Source of the DNA: Planctomycetaceae bacterium
GTDB taxonomy: Bacteria > Planctomycetota > Planctomycetia > Planctomycetales > Planctomycetaceae
Length of the DNA stretch: 64,000 nucleotides
Assembly: GCA_041398785.1 (NCBI GenBank)
Contig: JAWKUA010000003.1
Coordinates: 344,656-408,655 of the forward strand
Direction: 5' to 3'
The position numbers were made by a program, and so were the translations under genes. A model generated the notes under the pieces. The model made no database searches. It was not told the origin of the DNA and saw nothing but the letters and a program-made list of their open reading frames with translations. Shown in pieces: positions 38,193 through 47,390 of the stretch (its first letter is position 1; each line of letters opens with the position of its first letter).

Positions 38193-38724
38193 CCCGGCGG
38201 CGCTGTCAAAACGACGACCGGAACAACCGGACTGCTGTCAATTCCGTCACACGGGATGTCAGGCGACATTGCTTGCCGGGGCTGCTGGCTTCAGCCGACC
38301 TACCAAGGCGAGCGGCAGATGAGTCGTGACCTGCCCGCGAGCCGCACGGCGCTTGCCGCGGTTGTGCCCGCGGTGAACGGGGGCTAGCGCGCTGCGGCTG
38401 GCGGGTCGATTCTCATCTGCCGCACGCCTAAACCCGGGCGACGGCGACGGTGATCGGCAGGAACTGCCGGTCCGACAAGGGGATCGATTCGAACGTATGT
38501 GTGCGCGGCTGGTGTCCGTCGATCCTGTGACGCATCGCGTATTGACCGCTTTCGGAGCGTCGGATACGAACAGTCAGCGGAGATTCACAGGGTGATTCCC
38601 GCCGTTCCAGTGGCGGGCCGGAAGGTCCAATTCCGGTTCGCGGTGCTGTGGCGCTTCGGCAGCACCAGCTTCGCTGCCTCCGGAATGCGTCACTGCCGCC
38701 ATTCCCCTTCAGTTCGGTCCGTCC
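38193..38724. other. Intergenic region containing a large palindromic repeat
   Basis: No gene is accepted here. The 38312-38423 palindrome (listed separately) lies in it. A minus-strand frame ending at 38428 contains a protein-like stretch (SGQYAMRHRIDGHQPRTHTF), discussed under rejected calls. Confidence 0.4.
38312..38423. repeat. 112-bp palindromic intergenic repeat, planctomycete type
   Basis: GCGGCAGATGAG at 38312 is answered by CTCATCTGCCGC at 38412. Inside, GACCTGCCCGCGAGCCGC is answered by GCGGCTGGCGGGTC with mismatches, and the centre holds CGCTTGCCGCGG and GGGGGCTAGCGCGC. The core resembles the scattered 'GCTAACGCCGTGCGGCT' repeats of planctomycete genomes, which look like REP/MITE-type elements. 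I tested tRNA-Sec as an alternative: the end stems are long, but there is no anticodon arm with TCA, so I reject that. Confidence 0.6.
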
Positions 38725-41700
38725 ATGCCCATTCAAGCCGTTCGGCACGATACCACCGAAACGCATTCCGCGCGTCTCAGGATGCTTGCAGCGACGGTCA
38801 CCGCCGTCATTGTGCTGACCGGTGTGGCGCAGACGAACGCGCAGACCAGCGACGGCGGACGTCCGAAGTCGCCGCCATCGCTGTTTCAAATCACGCCGCT
38901 GGACAGGACGTTTCCGAACGCGGATTCGCCGCTGCAAATCCCGTCGTCGCGGACATCACCGTCGTTCGATGAAAACGCATGGCAACCTCTCGGCGGGACG
39001 CGGCCGGCCGATTCGACACGATCACGTCTGCTGCCGGTACCGACGTCGGACAGCGACGATCTGCGGTCTGCGTACTACGAAAGGCAGCCACAGCGTCAGT
39101 CGCCGCCGGTGATTCAGGCGGCGTACGGAGTCACGATTCCTGCGTCACAGCCACCCGCCGCGGAATCAATCGCGACAGAACCCTCAGCCGTGACGGCCGA
39201 ATCCGGCACCGAACAGAATCCGGTTACCGCGGCCGTTCCGGGTACAGGAACCGACGCGGAACCCGTGACGGCGCTGTTGTCTCCGGAAGATATCCAGCAA
39301 CAGCGAACTCTGATTGAACAGACGCCGGAGCTGTCCGACGAGGTCCGGAGCCAGGCGTTGAAGCTGCTGCAGCGCGCCGCGGATTCCGTCCGCCTTTCCG
39401 TCGAGTCAGCTCGCAGAACCTCCGAGTGGAAAGCCGAACGCGACAACGCGGCGGCAATGATCGCGGAAGCCAAAGCCCTGCTGGCTCAGAACTCTTCAAA
39501 TTCCGATCCCGCGATTCCTGAAGGAACCACCCTGGCGGAATTGGAACAGTTCCGTCTGGCGGACGAAGTGCGAGCCGAAGAAGCTCGAAAGAATCTGGAA
39601 GCATGGGAAGCTCGCGCGAAGCAGCGAACGGACCGCAAGCCGCAGATGCCGACGATCATTGAGAAGGCAAGGCAGCAACTGGCCGACGCGAGGAAATCTC
39701 TGGACGCTCCGGCACCCGAAGGCGAACCGGCCGTGCTGACACAGGCCCGGCAGACCGATCAGATGGCGCTGGTGCAGTTGCTGCAGCAGCAGCTCGATCA
39801 GTACCGCATTGAACAGGTGCGCTACGAGGCGCTGGCGGAGTGGTTTCCGCTGCAGCGAGACTATCTGTCCCGCACCCGCAATACCCTTGAAAAGCGTACG
39901 GAGTTCTGGAAGTCCGCCGTTGCGGAAGCTCGCCGCCGCGAAAGCGAACGCCAGGCGCAGGAAGCTCGCGAAACGCTGCGCAACGCCCACCCGGCTCTGC
40001 GAGATCTGGCGGAACGCAATTCCGAACTGACACAGCAGCGGAAGGCTCTGCAGGAACGTCTGGCCGCCTCAACCGCGAATCTGACTGCGGTCAACAGGAC
40101 TCTGGACGGCCTGGAACACGACTTCCGGAACGTCGTCGAAAAGGAAGCCCGCGCCGGACTGACAACCGGCATCGGTCTGCTGCTTCGCAATCAGCGCAAC
40201 CATCTGCCGTCGACGGAAGAATACGTTCGCATCCTGAGCGACACGGAAGCGGAAATCGTCCGGATGCAGTTGGAACAGATGCAACTGGAAGACGAACGCG
40301 ACGACCTGACGGACCTGGACATTCGCACGCAGGCGACTCTGGACGAAATTCAGCAGTCCGGCGTCGCGATGACCGATCAGATTCAGAACATGGTCTTCGA
40401 ACTGCTGCGTGACCGAAAGCGGTATCTCTACGATCTGCTGACGGACTATGGCACGTGTTTGCTGACGCTGGGCGAACTGGATGTCAGCAGCCGCCGACTG
40501 ACCGACAGGATTTCTGAATACGAAAACTACATTGACGAACGCGTGCTGTGGATTCGCAGCGCGTCCGGCGTCGATACGGGCACGCTGCAGCGGATGGTGT
40601 CGGCCACGCAGGTCATGGCCAGTCCGCGGCACTGGGCCGGCGCGGGAAGTCAGTTGATTCGTGATGTCCAGTCGCGAACTCCGGCCTATGGCCTGGCTCT
40701 CATGGCGGGACTTGGCCTGCTTGTGTTTTCACGGCGCATCCGAATTCTGATCCGCAGTCTGGGACGAATACAGCACCGGCGAACTTCGGTGGGAATTCCG
40801 TCGACACTGCTGGCGCTGGGACTGACGGTGGTGCTGGCTTCGTGGTGGCCGGCCGTGACATGGCTGGTCGGCTGGAGGATGTCGTCGGAAGGAGCAAACG
40901 ACTTCACACGTTCCGTCGCGGACGCTTTGCAGGCGACAGCAATTGTGTTCTGGTCGGTGGAAGTCTTTCGCCAGTTGTGCCGGCCGCAGGGAATCGCGGA
41001 AACATTTCTGGACTGGCCCGTCGACATCATCCGCGTGCTTCGAATCGGCCTGCGGCGTCTGCTGATGGCCGGCCTGCCGCTGGTGTTTCTCGTGGTCGTG
41101 GCCGAACGGCTGGACGAAGGCAAGTGGGCGGATTCTCTGGGACGCGCGGCGCTGGTGACGTTCTGCGTGCTGCTGACGGTTCTGCTTCGCGGCACCGTTC
41201 GTCCCGATGGAGCCGGGCTGGGCGAGATCCTGCGAAGCAACCCCACCGGCTGGATGTCACGAACAAAAACGATCTGGTATCCGGTTGTGGTTTCGGCACC
41301 GATCGCACTCGCCGCGCTGGCATTGATGGGTTACGTGTACACGGCGCAGCAACTGATGCTGCGGCTGCAACTGACACTGTCGCTGTGCGTCATTCTGACG
41401 ATCGCCTACACGATGATCACACAGTGGATGCTGGAAGCGCGGCGGCGACTTGCCATGGAACAGGCTCGTTCCCGCCGAGCGGCTGCGATGGCCGCCGCGC
41501 AGCAGAACGGAGAAACATCCGGCAACACTATTCCCGCCGCGGAGATCCCTCGCGTCGATCTGTCCGTCGTGAATCAGCAGATGCTGCATCTGGTTCAGGG
41601 AGCCGCGTGTGTCCTGTTTCTGACGTTCGGCTGGATGATCTGGAGCCGCGTGCTGCCTGCTCTGCAGATACTGAATCGCGTCGAACTCTGGACGACAGCC

Positions 41701-42648
41701 GTTACGATCGCGAAGTCGTATGACCTTGGGAACGGCCAGAGCGAAATCCGCGAAGTTACACAGCTGCAGCCGATCATGCTGGGAGCACTGATCGTCGCGT
41801 TGGGAATTCTGGGAATTGCGGTCCTCGCAAGTCGCAACCTTCCCGGCCTGCTGGAACTGTCCGTTCTGCAGCGTCTTCCGCTGGATCACGGTGGTCGCCA
41901 TGCCGTCACAACGCTGTGTCGTTACGCCCTGATGCTGACGGGTATCGTCATGGCCTGCCGAACAGTCGGCATCGGGTGGTCCAGCGTGCAATGGCTGCTG
42001 GCGGCACTGACCGTGGGCCTGGGTTTCGGGCTGCAGGAAATCTTCGCCAACTTCATTTCCGGACTCATCATTCTGTTTGAACGGCCAATCCGCATCGGCG
42101 ACGTCGTTACGATCGACGGCGTCAGCGGCAGCGTGTCACGAATTCAGATCCGCGCGACGACCATCACGGACTGGGACCGCAAGGAATACATCGTTCCCAA
42201 CAAGGAATTCGTCACCGGGCGGTTGCTGAACTGGACATTGTCGGACAAGACGAACCGCGTCATGATCAATGTGGGCGTGGCCTACGGAAGCGACACGGAA
42301 AAAGCGCTGAACCTGATGCTGCGCGTGGCGGAGGAGCATCCGCTGGTGATGGACGACCCCGCTCCCGTGACGACGTTTGAAGGCTTCGGTGACAGTTGCC
42401 TGAATATGGTTCTGCGGTGTTATCTGCCGAATCTGGATAATCGCCTGAAGGTGATCACAGACCTGCATTCGGCAATCGACCGGGAATTCCGCAAGGCACG
42501 GATTGAAATCGCATTTCCACAGCGAGACCTGCATCTTCGCACGGTCGCTCCCGGCGTGGCAGCGATTCCCCTCGAGGCTCCCGAAGAAGTTTCATCGTCC
42601 GAAGAGGTGCCCGACGAAACCGTCCGCGCCGGATCCAGGGCGGCTTGA
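38725..42648 (+). CDS. MscK-type mechanosensitive ion channel
   Basis: A 1307-residue inner-membrane channel, a size typical of KefA/MscK. The first ~50 residues include a leader-like hydrophobic segment. Residues ~170-600 are a long periplasmic coiled coil (QTLIEQTPELSDEVRSQALK, REESERQAQEARETLRNAHP). From ~650 several membrane helices follow. The pore-lining helix and MscS core are near residues 1085-1115 (WLLAALTVGLGFGLQEIFANFISGLIILFERPIRIGDVV). The soluble domain follows (IVPNKEFVTGRLLNWTLSDKTNRV, DRKEYIVPNK). It would open on membrane tension and release solutes after hypo-osmotic shock. ATG 38725 is the first start in frame. Confidence 0.92.
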   Translation: MPIQAVRHDTTETHSARLRMLAATVTAVIVLTGVAQTNAQTSDGGRPKSPPSLFQITPLDRTFPNADSPLQIPSSRTSPSFDENAWQPLGGTRPADSTRSRLLPVPTSDSDDLRSAYYERQPQRQSPPVIQAAYGVTIPASQPPAAESIATEPSAVTAESGTEQNPVTAAVPGTGTDAEPVTALLSPEDIQQQRTLIEQTPELSDEVRSQALKLLQRAADSVRLSVESARRTSEWKAERDNAAAMIAEAKALLAQNSSNSDPAIPEGTTLAELEQFRLADEVRAEEARKNLEAWEARAKQRTDRKPQMPTIIEKARQQLADARKSLDAPAPEGEPAVLTQARQTDQMALVQLLQQQLDQYRIEQVRYEALAEWFPLQRDYLSRTRNTLEKRTEFWKSAVAEARRRESERQAQEARETLRNAHPALRDLAERNSELTQQRKALQERLAASTANLTAVNRTLDGLEHDFRNVVEKEARAGLTTGIGLLLRNQRNHLPSTEEYVRILSDTEAEIVRMQLEQMQLEDERDDLTDLDIRTQATLDEIQQSGVAMTDQIQNMVFELLRDRKRYLYDLLTDYGTCLLTLGELDVSSRRLTDRISEYENYIDERVLWIRSASGVDTGTLQRMVSATQVMASPRHWAGAGSQLIRDVQSRTPAYGLALMAGLGLLVFSRRIRILIRSLGRIQHRRTSVGIPSTLLALGLTVVLASWWPAVTWLVGWRMSSEGANDFTRSVADALQATAIVFWSVEVFRQLCRPQGIAETFLDWPVDIIRVLRIGLRRLLMAGLPLVFLVVVAERLDEGKWADSLGRAALVTFCVLLTVLLRGTVRPDGAGLGEILRSNPTGWMSRTKTIWYPVVVSAPIALAALALMGYVYTAQQLMLRLQLTLSLCVILTIAYTMITQWMLEARRRLAMEQARSRRAAAMAAAQQNGETSGNTIPAAEIPRVDLSVVNQQMLHLVQGAACVLFLTFGWMIWSRVLPALQILNRVELWTTAVTIAKSYDLGNGQSEIREVTQLQPIMLGALIVALGILGIAVLASRNLPGLLELSVLQRLPLDHGGRHAVTTLCRYALMLTGIVMACRTVGIGWSSVQWLLAALTVGLGFGLQEIFANFISGLIILFERPIRIGDVVTIDGVSGSVSRIQIRATTITDWDRKEYIVPNKEFVTGRLLNWTLSDKTNRVMINVGVAYGSDTEKALNLMLRVAEEHPLVMDDPAPVTTFEGFGDSCLNMVLRCYLPNLDNRLKVITDLHSAIDREFRKARIEIAFPQRDLHLRTVAPGVAAIPLEAPEEVSSSEEVPDETVRAGSRAA

Positions 42649-42759
42649 TGGCCCGTTGACTCATCGTCGCGCGGTACCGTTTTTCACGATCGCCCCAACA
42701 GCAACTTGCATCCCGGCGTACCACAGGGAGATTTCGAAGCGTGACAAAAGGAGCATCTC

Positions 42760-44373
42760 GTGGCAGCGATCGGGCCGGACGATGACAGTCTTCCACTGGA
42801 CGACTCGCTGTCGGCCGTCCAGCCCGAAGTGACGCCTGCACCGGTCAGCAAACGCGAACTCATTGTCGTCGCGCTGCTGGTCGTTCTGGCCGATGTCACC
42901 ATCTTTCGAGGCGAAGGGTACGCGGCGTACGCAGCTCTGTTTGCAATCGCTCCGCTGTTGTTTTGGACGGGAACTCCAACACGGAAAGTCACGTTCGCGT
43001 CTTCACTTGTCTTCCTGCTGCTTGCGCTTGTCGCGGCTCGTCAGTTGTGGAGCGGTTCTGCTCTGCTGACGCTCTGCGGCTGGGGACTGCTGTTCGCCTT
43101 TTCCATGGCACTCGCGGGATCGTGCCCGTTTGTGCTGGAAACTCTGGTCTTTGCATCGCAGACGGTTCGTTCCGGATTCGAAGGACTGAAGCAATACGGC
43201 AAAGTTCTGGAACGCCGAGCGGATGCTCAACAGCGCAGGCCCTGGATGAACACGGGCCTGCCGGCGGCCGCGCTGCTGGCGTTCGGTACCGTGTTCATTC
43301 TTGCCAACCCGGATCTGGTAACGATTGTCTCCACACGCCTGCAGATTGTTATCGATGCGATCAGTGACTGGCTGTCCGCGTTTTCGTTCTGGGAAGTTGT
43401 GTTCTGGGTTGCGGCACTGTGGGTCAGTGTCGGGCTGATTCGCCCGTACGTGACCGCCGCTCCGTCCGTTGCAGACGAAAGCCGGCCGGAAACTCCCGCC
43501 GCCGAAGCGCCGTTGTTGATCGCGTTTCGGAACACACTGCTGTCAGTGATCGCCTTATTCGCGATCTATCTGGTATTTGAGTTCCGAACGCTTTGGTTCC
43601 GCGAATTTCCGGAGACGTTCTTTAGGTCCGGCCGAGTCCACAAGTACGCTCATGAAGGCGCCGCGTGGCTGACGATGGCTCTGGCGATGGCAACCGTTGT
43701 CCTGTCACTGATCTTTCGCGGTGCAACGCTGGGCGATCCGCGGCTTCCGAAGATTCGGAAGCTGGCATGGCTGTGGTCGCTGGAAAACGGACTGCTGGCA
43801 ATCACCGTCTATCACCGGCTGCTGATCTACATCGGCTACAACGGGATGACGCGGATGAGAGTCGTCGGGCTGCTGGGAATCAGTTGCGTCGTCATCGGCT
43901 TCATACTTGTCGTGTGGAAAATTGTCTTCAACCGGCGGTTCGCCTGGCTGCTGCGACGACACCTGCTGACGGTTGCTCTGGCGGTGCTGCTGTACGCGCT
44001 GCTGCCGCTGGACCCGATGGTGCATCGCTACAACGTCCGCCGAGTGCTGGCCGGAGACCTGGCTCCCGGAGTTCAGATCAGCGTTCATCCGATCACCGCG
44101 GACGGGTATCTGGTACTTGAACCGCTGCTGCAGTCCGAGAACGAAACGATCCGGGAAGGGATTCGGTCGATGCTGGCGGAACGGTTGATCCAGTGCGAAC
44201 AGGACGCTTCGCTTTCGGCAGAGAGTGGCTGGTCCGCGTTTCAGCTTGCGGACGACATGCTGCTGCTTCGTCTCCGGGAGATTCGTTCGCGGCTTCAGCC
44301 GTTCCACGACAACGAAAGTCTGCGAAATAACGCCCGCAGGCAGTTCAACGAATTCCTGTTTCAGTGGTATTGA
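42760..44373 (+). CDS. DUF4153/DUF4173-like polytopic membrane protein
   Basis: The GTG at 42760 is preceded by AAAGGAGC at a good distance, which decides this start over others. The 537-residue product has about a dozen hydrophobic helices. A C-terminal block, HKYAHEGAAWLTMALAMATVVLSLIF, then LWSLENGLLAITVYHRLLIYIGYNGMTRMRVVGLLG, matches the DUF4153/DUF4173 family as I recall it. The last ~120 residues are soluble (ISVHPITADGYLVLEPLLQS). Function of this family is unknown. It follows the channel gene by 111 bp on the same strand. Confidence 0.78.
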   Translation: MAAIGPDDDSLPLDDSLSAVQPEVTPAPVSKRELIVVALLVVLADVTIFRGEGYAAYAALFAIAPLLFWTGTPTRKVTFASSLVFLLLALVAARQLWSGSALLTLCGWGLLFAFSMALAGSCPFVLETLVFASQTVRSGFEGLKQYGKVLERRADAQQRRPWMNTGLPAAALLAFGTVFILANPDLVTIVSTRLQIVIDAISDWLSAFSFWEVVFWVAALWVSVGLIRPYVTAAPSVADESRPETPAAEAPLLIAFRNTLLSVIALFAIYLVFEFRTLWFREFPETFFRSGRVHKYAHEGAAWLTMALAMATVVLSLIFRGATLGDPRLPKIRKLAWLWSLENGLLAITVYHRLLIYIGYNGMTRMRVVGLLGISCVVIGFILVVWKIVFNRRFAWLLRRHLLTVALAVLLYALLPLDPMVHRYNVRRVLAGDLAPGVQISVHPITADGYLVLEPLLQSENETIREGIRSMLAERLIQCEQDASLSAESGWSAFQLADDMLLLRLREIRSRLQPFHDNESLRNNARRQFNEFLFQWY

Positions 44374-44430
44374 TCGCAGCCGGTTCGCATTCGCAACAGT
44401 ATCCGAGCGGTGGATGTCCGGGGGTTGGTG

Positions 44431-45240
44431 ATGGAATTGCAGCTTTCTGATCACGTCGTGCTGGTCATCGGCGGAGCAAGCGGTATCGGGATGGCGACCG
44501 CCCGAACATTCGCGAACGAAGGAGCGCGCGTTGCCATTTGGGACCGCAGTGAACAAGTCACCGCGGCTGCCCGTGAAGTCGGCGATACATGCGGCGTCGA
44601 GTGTCGGGGAATTGTCGTCGACATCACCGACGAAGCAGGTGTGGCAGCGGCAATGGCGCAGACCACGGAGCTGCTGGGGCCGGTCGAACATCTCGTTCAC
44701 GCAGCCGCGGTCGGATCGGGGAAATTCGGTTTTCCATTCACGAATCTGAAGCCGTGCGACTGGTCACGAGTTCTGCACGTGAACATCGTCGGCATGACAA
44801 TCGTCGCCCACGCCGTTGCGCCGTCCATGGTGCGGCAGAGCAGTGGGACGATGGTGTTTGTGGCGTCGATCGCCGGACAGATCGGATCGCAGACGGACCC
44901 GCCGTACAGCGCTTCGAAGGCGGCCAACATCAACTTCGCTCAATGCCTGGCAAAGGATCTGGCGCCGCACGGAATACGCGTCAACAGCGTTTGCCCTGGC
45001 ATGGTTCGCACGGCATTGAATCAATCCGTTTGGCAGGCATGGCACGATCAGACGCCGGAACCGGATCGCCTGAGCTACGAGGAATGGGCCGAACAGAAGA
45101 TTCGGACCGTGACTCCTCTTGGAAAATGGCAGACCGCGGATTCGGTGGCTGACATGATCGTCTTTCTGTCATCAGCCCGAGCGGAACATGTCACAGGACA
45201 GACGATCAACGTCGATGGCGGTCAGGTCATGCACTGGTAG
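44431..45240 (+). CDS. Short-chain dehydrogenase/reductase (SDR)
   Basis: Started at ATG 44431 (MELQLSDHVVLVIGGASGIG), giving 269 residues; a GTG at 44410 would add seven residues. The cofactor motif is GGASGIG, AAAVGSGKFGF matches the NAAG region, and the catalytic Tyr-x3-Lys is YSASKAA. It ends with HVTGQTINVDGGQVMHW, typical of classical SDRs. NAD or NADP preference is not certain. It stands 78 bp before the Nramp-like transporter and may act on a substrate of the same catabolic cluster. Confidence 0.9.
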   Translation: MELQLSDHVVLVIGGASGIGMATARTFANEGARVAIWDRSEQVTAAAREVGDTCGVECRGIVVDITDEAGVAAAMAQTTELLGPVEHLVHAAAVGSGKFGFPFTNLKPCDWSRVLHVNIVGMTIVAHAVAPSMVRQSSGTMVFVASIAGQIGSQTDPPYSASKAANINFAQCLAKDLAPHGIRVNSVCPGMVRTALNQSVWQAWHDQTPEPDRLSYEEWAEQKIRTVTPLGKWQTADSVADMIVFLSSARAEHVTGQTINVDGGQVMHW

Positions 45241-45318
45241 TTGGCAGGCGACAGACTTTTGCGGACACTGTTCAGCGCTGAACTGGTTCCTTCCGTTTTC
45301 CGCGCTGAAAGAATTCAC

Positions 45319-46629
45319 ATGAGTCCTGCTCCGTCGTCACGTCCGTGGTACACGCGAATTGGTCCGGGGCTGATTACGGCATGCGTCGTCATCGGTCCGG
45401 GAAGTATCATGACCAGTTCCAAAGTGGGCGTCAGCCAGGGCTATGCGATGCTGTGGGTGGTGGCAGCGTCGGTCCTGTTCATGCTGGTTTACATGACGCT
45501 TGGAGCGAAGCTGGGAGCCGTCGCCGCGCAGGCTCCCGGCGATCTGATCCGTATGAAGGCCGGACGCTGGCTGGCGATGCTGGTTGGCCTGGGCGTGTTT
45601 TTCATTTCCGCGGCGTATCAGTCCGGGAACAACATCGGCGTGGCCGCGGCATTCGCGGCGTTTGTTGATTCGAAGTGGGTCGTGACGGGACTGGTGATCG
45701 CTTTCAACGTCCTGGCGATCGCTTTTCTGTTTGCATTCCGGGACCTGTACCGCTGGCTGGAACGCCTGATGGCGGTATTCGTCGGGCTGATGCTGGTCAG
45801 CTTCGCCATCAATCTGATTCGACTGCAGCCCGATCCGATTGCCATGCTAAAAGGCTTTATTCCGTCGCTCGGTCCGTCCGGCCAGACTCCGGGCGGTGTT
45901 GATGCTTCCGGCGAGGCACTGGCCGTGCTGGGACTTGTGGGCACGACGCTGGTCATCACGGCAGCCTTTTACCAGGCATACCTGGTCCGTCAGAAGGGCT
46001 GGAAAGCGGAGGACCTGAAGCACGGTCTGATGGATGCTCGCGTCGGGTCCGTAATCATGTTTCTGATTACGGTGATGCTGATGTCGACGGCCGCGGCCGG
46101 TCTTCCGCGGGACGGCTCCGCTCCGCTGAACGATCCGGCCGACGTGGCGAAAGCGCTGGAAGCCACGTTCGGGCCGTCGGCGAAGGTCATCTTCTGCGTG
46201 GGACTGTTCTCCGCCGCGTATTCGTCGTTCCTGGTGAATTCCATGATTGGCGGGTTCATGGCGGCCGACGGTCTGGGACTTGGCAGCCGTCCCGACCAGC
46301 TTGGGCCGCGGATGCTGACCACGGTTGCATTGCTGACGGGGATGGCCGTGGGAGTCGCGGTGCTGGCGTTCGATTTCGATCGCACTCCCACCATTATCGC
46401 GGCGCAGGCGGTCACGGTGATCGCCGCACCGCTGGTGGCGGGAGTGCTGCTGTGGCTCACCAGTTCGCGGGACATCATGGGCGACCACGTCAACGGTCCG
46501 ATCGCAACGAGCCTGGGTACCGTCGGCCTGCTGATTCTGATTGCGATGGCCGCGAAGATCGCCTTCAAGGACCTGCCAGCTCAGATCGACAAATACCGAA
46601 CTCCGCCCGCCGCCGAGACCCGCGCATGA
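45319..46629 (+). CDS. Nramp-family-like membrane transporter without canonical metal motifs
   Basis: Started at ATG 45319 (MSPAPSSRPWYTRIGPGL), giving 436 residues with about eleven membrane helices. The overall pattern is that of the Nramp/SLC11 superfamily: GPGLITACVVIGPGSIMTSSKVGVSQGY in TM1 and VTGLVIAFNVLAIAFLFAFRDLYRWLERLMAVFV further on. The metal-binding DPGN motif of TM1 reads GPGS here, and the MPH motif of TM6 is replaced by AFYQAYLVRQKGW. So it probably does not carry ordinary Mn/Fe the same way, and may move another substrate. It ends as ATGA with the next gene. Confidence 0.8.
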   Translation: MSPAPSSRPWYTRIGPGLITACVVIGPGSIMTSSKVGVSQGYAMLWVVAASVLFMLVYMTLGAKLGAVAAQAPGDLIRMKAGRWLAMLVGLGVFFISAAYQSGNNIGVAAAFAAFVDSKWVVTGLVIAFNVLAIAFLFAFRDLYRWLERLMAVFVGLMLVSFAINLIRLQPDPIAMLKGFIPSLGPSGQTPGGVDASGEALAVLGLVGTTLVITAAFYQAYLVRQKGWKAEDLKHGLMDARVGSVIMFLITVMLMSTAAAGLPRDGSAPLNDPADVAKALEATFGPSAKVIFCVGLFSAAYSSFLVNSMIGGFMAADGLGLGSRPDQLGPRMLTTVALLTGMAVGVAVLAFDFDRTPTIIAAQAVTVIAAPLVAGVLLWLTSSRDIMGDHVNGPIATSLGTVGLLILIAMAAKIAFKDLPAQIDKYRTPPAAETRA

Positions 46630-47375
46630 AACTGACGGCCACGCAGCTACAGACCTTTCGCCAGACCGGGCACGTCACGGTGGAAGGCATATTCACCGCC
46701 GAAGAGATTGCCGCAGCGATCAGCGACATGGAAGCCTGGAGCCGCGAGTTTCTAAGCTCACTGGACGAAACGCAGCACGGCTGGTTTCTGGAACGAAGGG
46801 CAGGACCGGAAGTCGTGCTCAGAAAGCTCGACAATCCCGTCTTTCATCGGCCCGTGTTTCGGACGATGGCGTGCGATGAACGCCTGACGGGAATCGTCGA
46901 GCAACTGATCGGACCGGGAGTCGGCGTCTTCTTCAGTCAGATCTTCTGCAAGCCGCCGGAAGTGGGAGGCCCGAAGCCCGTTCATCAGGACAACTTCTAC
47001 TTTGGCCCCGATGACGAAGACGCGACGCTGACCGTCTGGATCGCTCTGGATGACGCGACGCTGGAAAACGGCTGCCTGTTCTACGCGGACGGAAGCAACC
47101 TCGGCCCGGTGTTGCCGCATGTTGCTCCCGAGAACGAGCCGTTCAACCTGCAGGTAACTGGCGATGAATTGCAGAACGCGATGATGACCGCGGCACCCGT
47201 GTCGGCCGGTGGCGTATTGTTCCACCACGGAAATACGCTGCATCAATCGGCCGCGAACCGCAGCTCGAAGTCTCGCCGAGCCGCCGCGTTTCACTACCTG
47301 CGAAACGGCGCCCGGCTGATGAAACCGTCGCTGACGTATGACGCCGCGGTCGCCGTGCGGATCACCGACGCCTGA
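46626..47375 (+). CDS. Phytanoyl-CoA dioxygenase (PhyH) family oxygenase
   Basis: The ATG at 46626 overlaps the transporter stop by ATGA, so the two are translationally coupled. The 249-residue protein has the Fe(II)/2-oxoglutarate oxygenase pattern: HQDNFYF carries the His-x-Asp pair, FHHGNTLHQSAANRSSKSRRA the distal His and the 2-oxoglutarate-binding Arg. FRQTGHVTVEGIFTAEEIA is the usual PhyH opening, and LDDATLENGCLFYADGS the mid-domain signature. It hydroxylates an organic acid or natural product; the substrate is unknown. Neighbours are an SDR and an Nramp-like transporter, which suggests a small catabolic unit. Confidence 0.9.
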   Translation: MKLTATQLQTFRQTGHVTVEGIFTAEEIAAAISDMEAWSREFLSSLDETQHGWFLERRAGPEVVLRKLDNPVFHRPVFRTMACDERLTGIVEQLIGPGVGVFFSQIFCKPPEVGGPKPVHQDNFYFGPDDEDATLTVWIALDDATLENGCLFYADGSNLGPVLPHVAPENEPFNLQVTGDELQNAMMTAAPVSAGGVLFHHGNTLHQSAANRSSKSRRAAAFHYLRNGARLMKPSLTYDAAVAVRITDA

Positions 47376-47390
47376 CGCGAATCGTCACGC

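Noticed and set aside
38312..38423. Selenocysteine tRNA (selC) candidate
   Set aside because: Given the Sec genes I tested this large stem structure for tRNA-Sec. There is no anticodon loop with TCA and no standard T-arm, and the palindromic layout is that of a repeat.
38428..38937. Minus-strand frame ending VRIRRSESGQYAMRHRIDGHQPRTHTFESIPLSDRQ
   Set aside because: The last ~50 residues look protein-like, but the first two thirds are low-complexity Arg-rich and overlap the start of the channel gene on the other strand. It may be a remnant, but I cannot support a gene.
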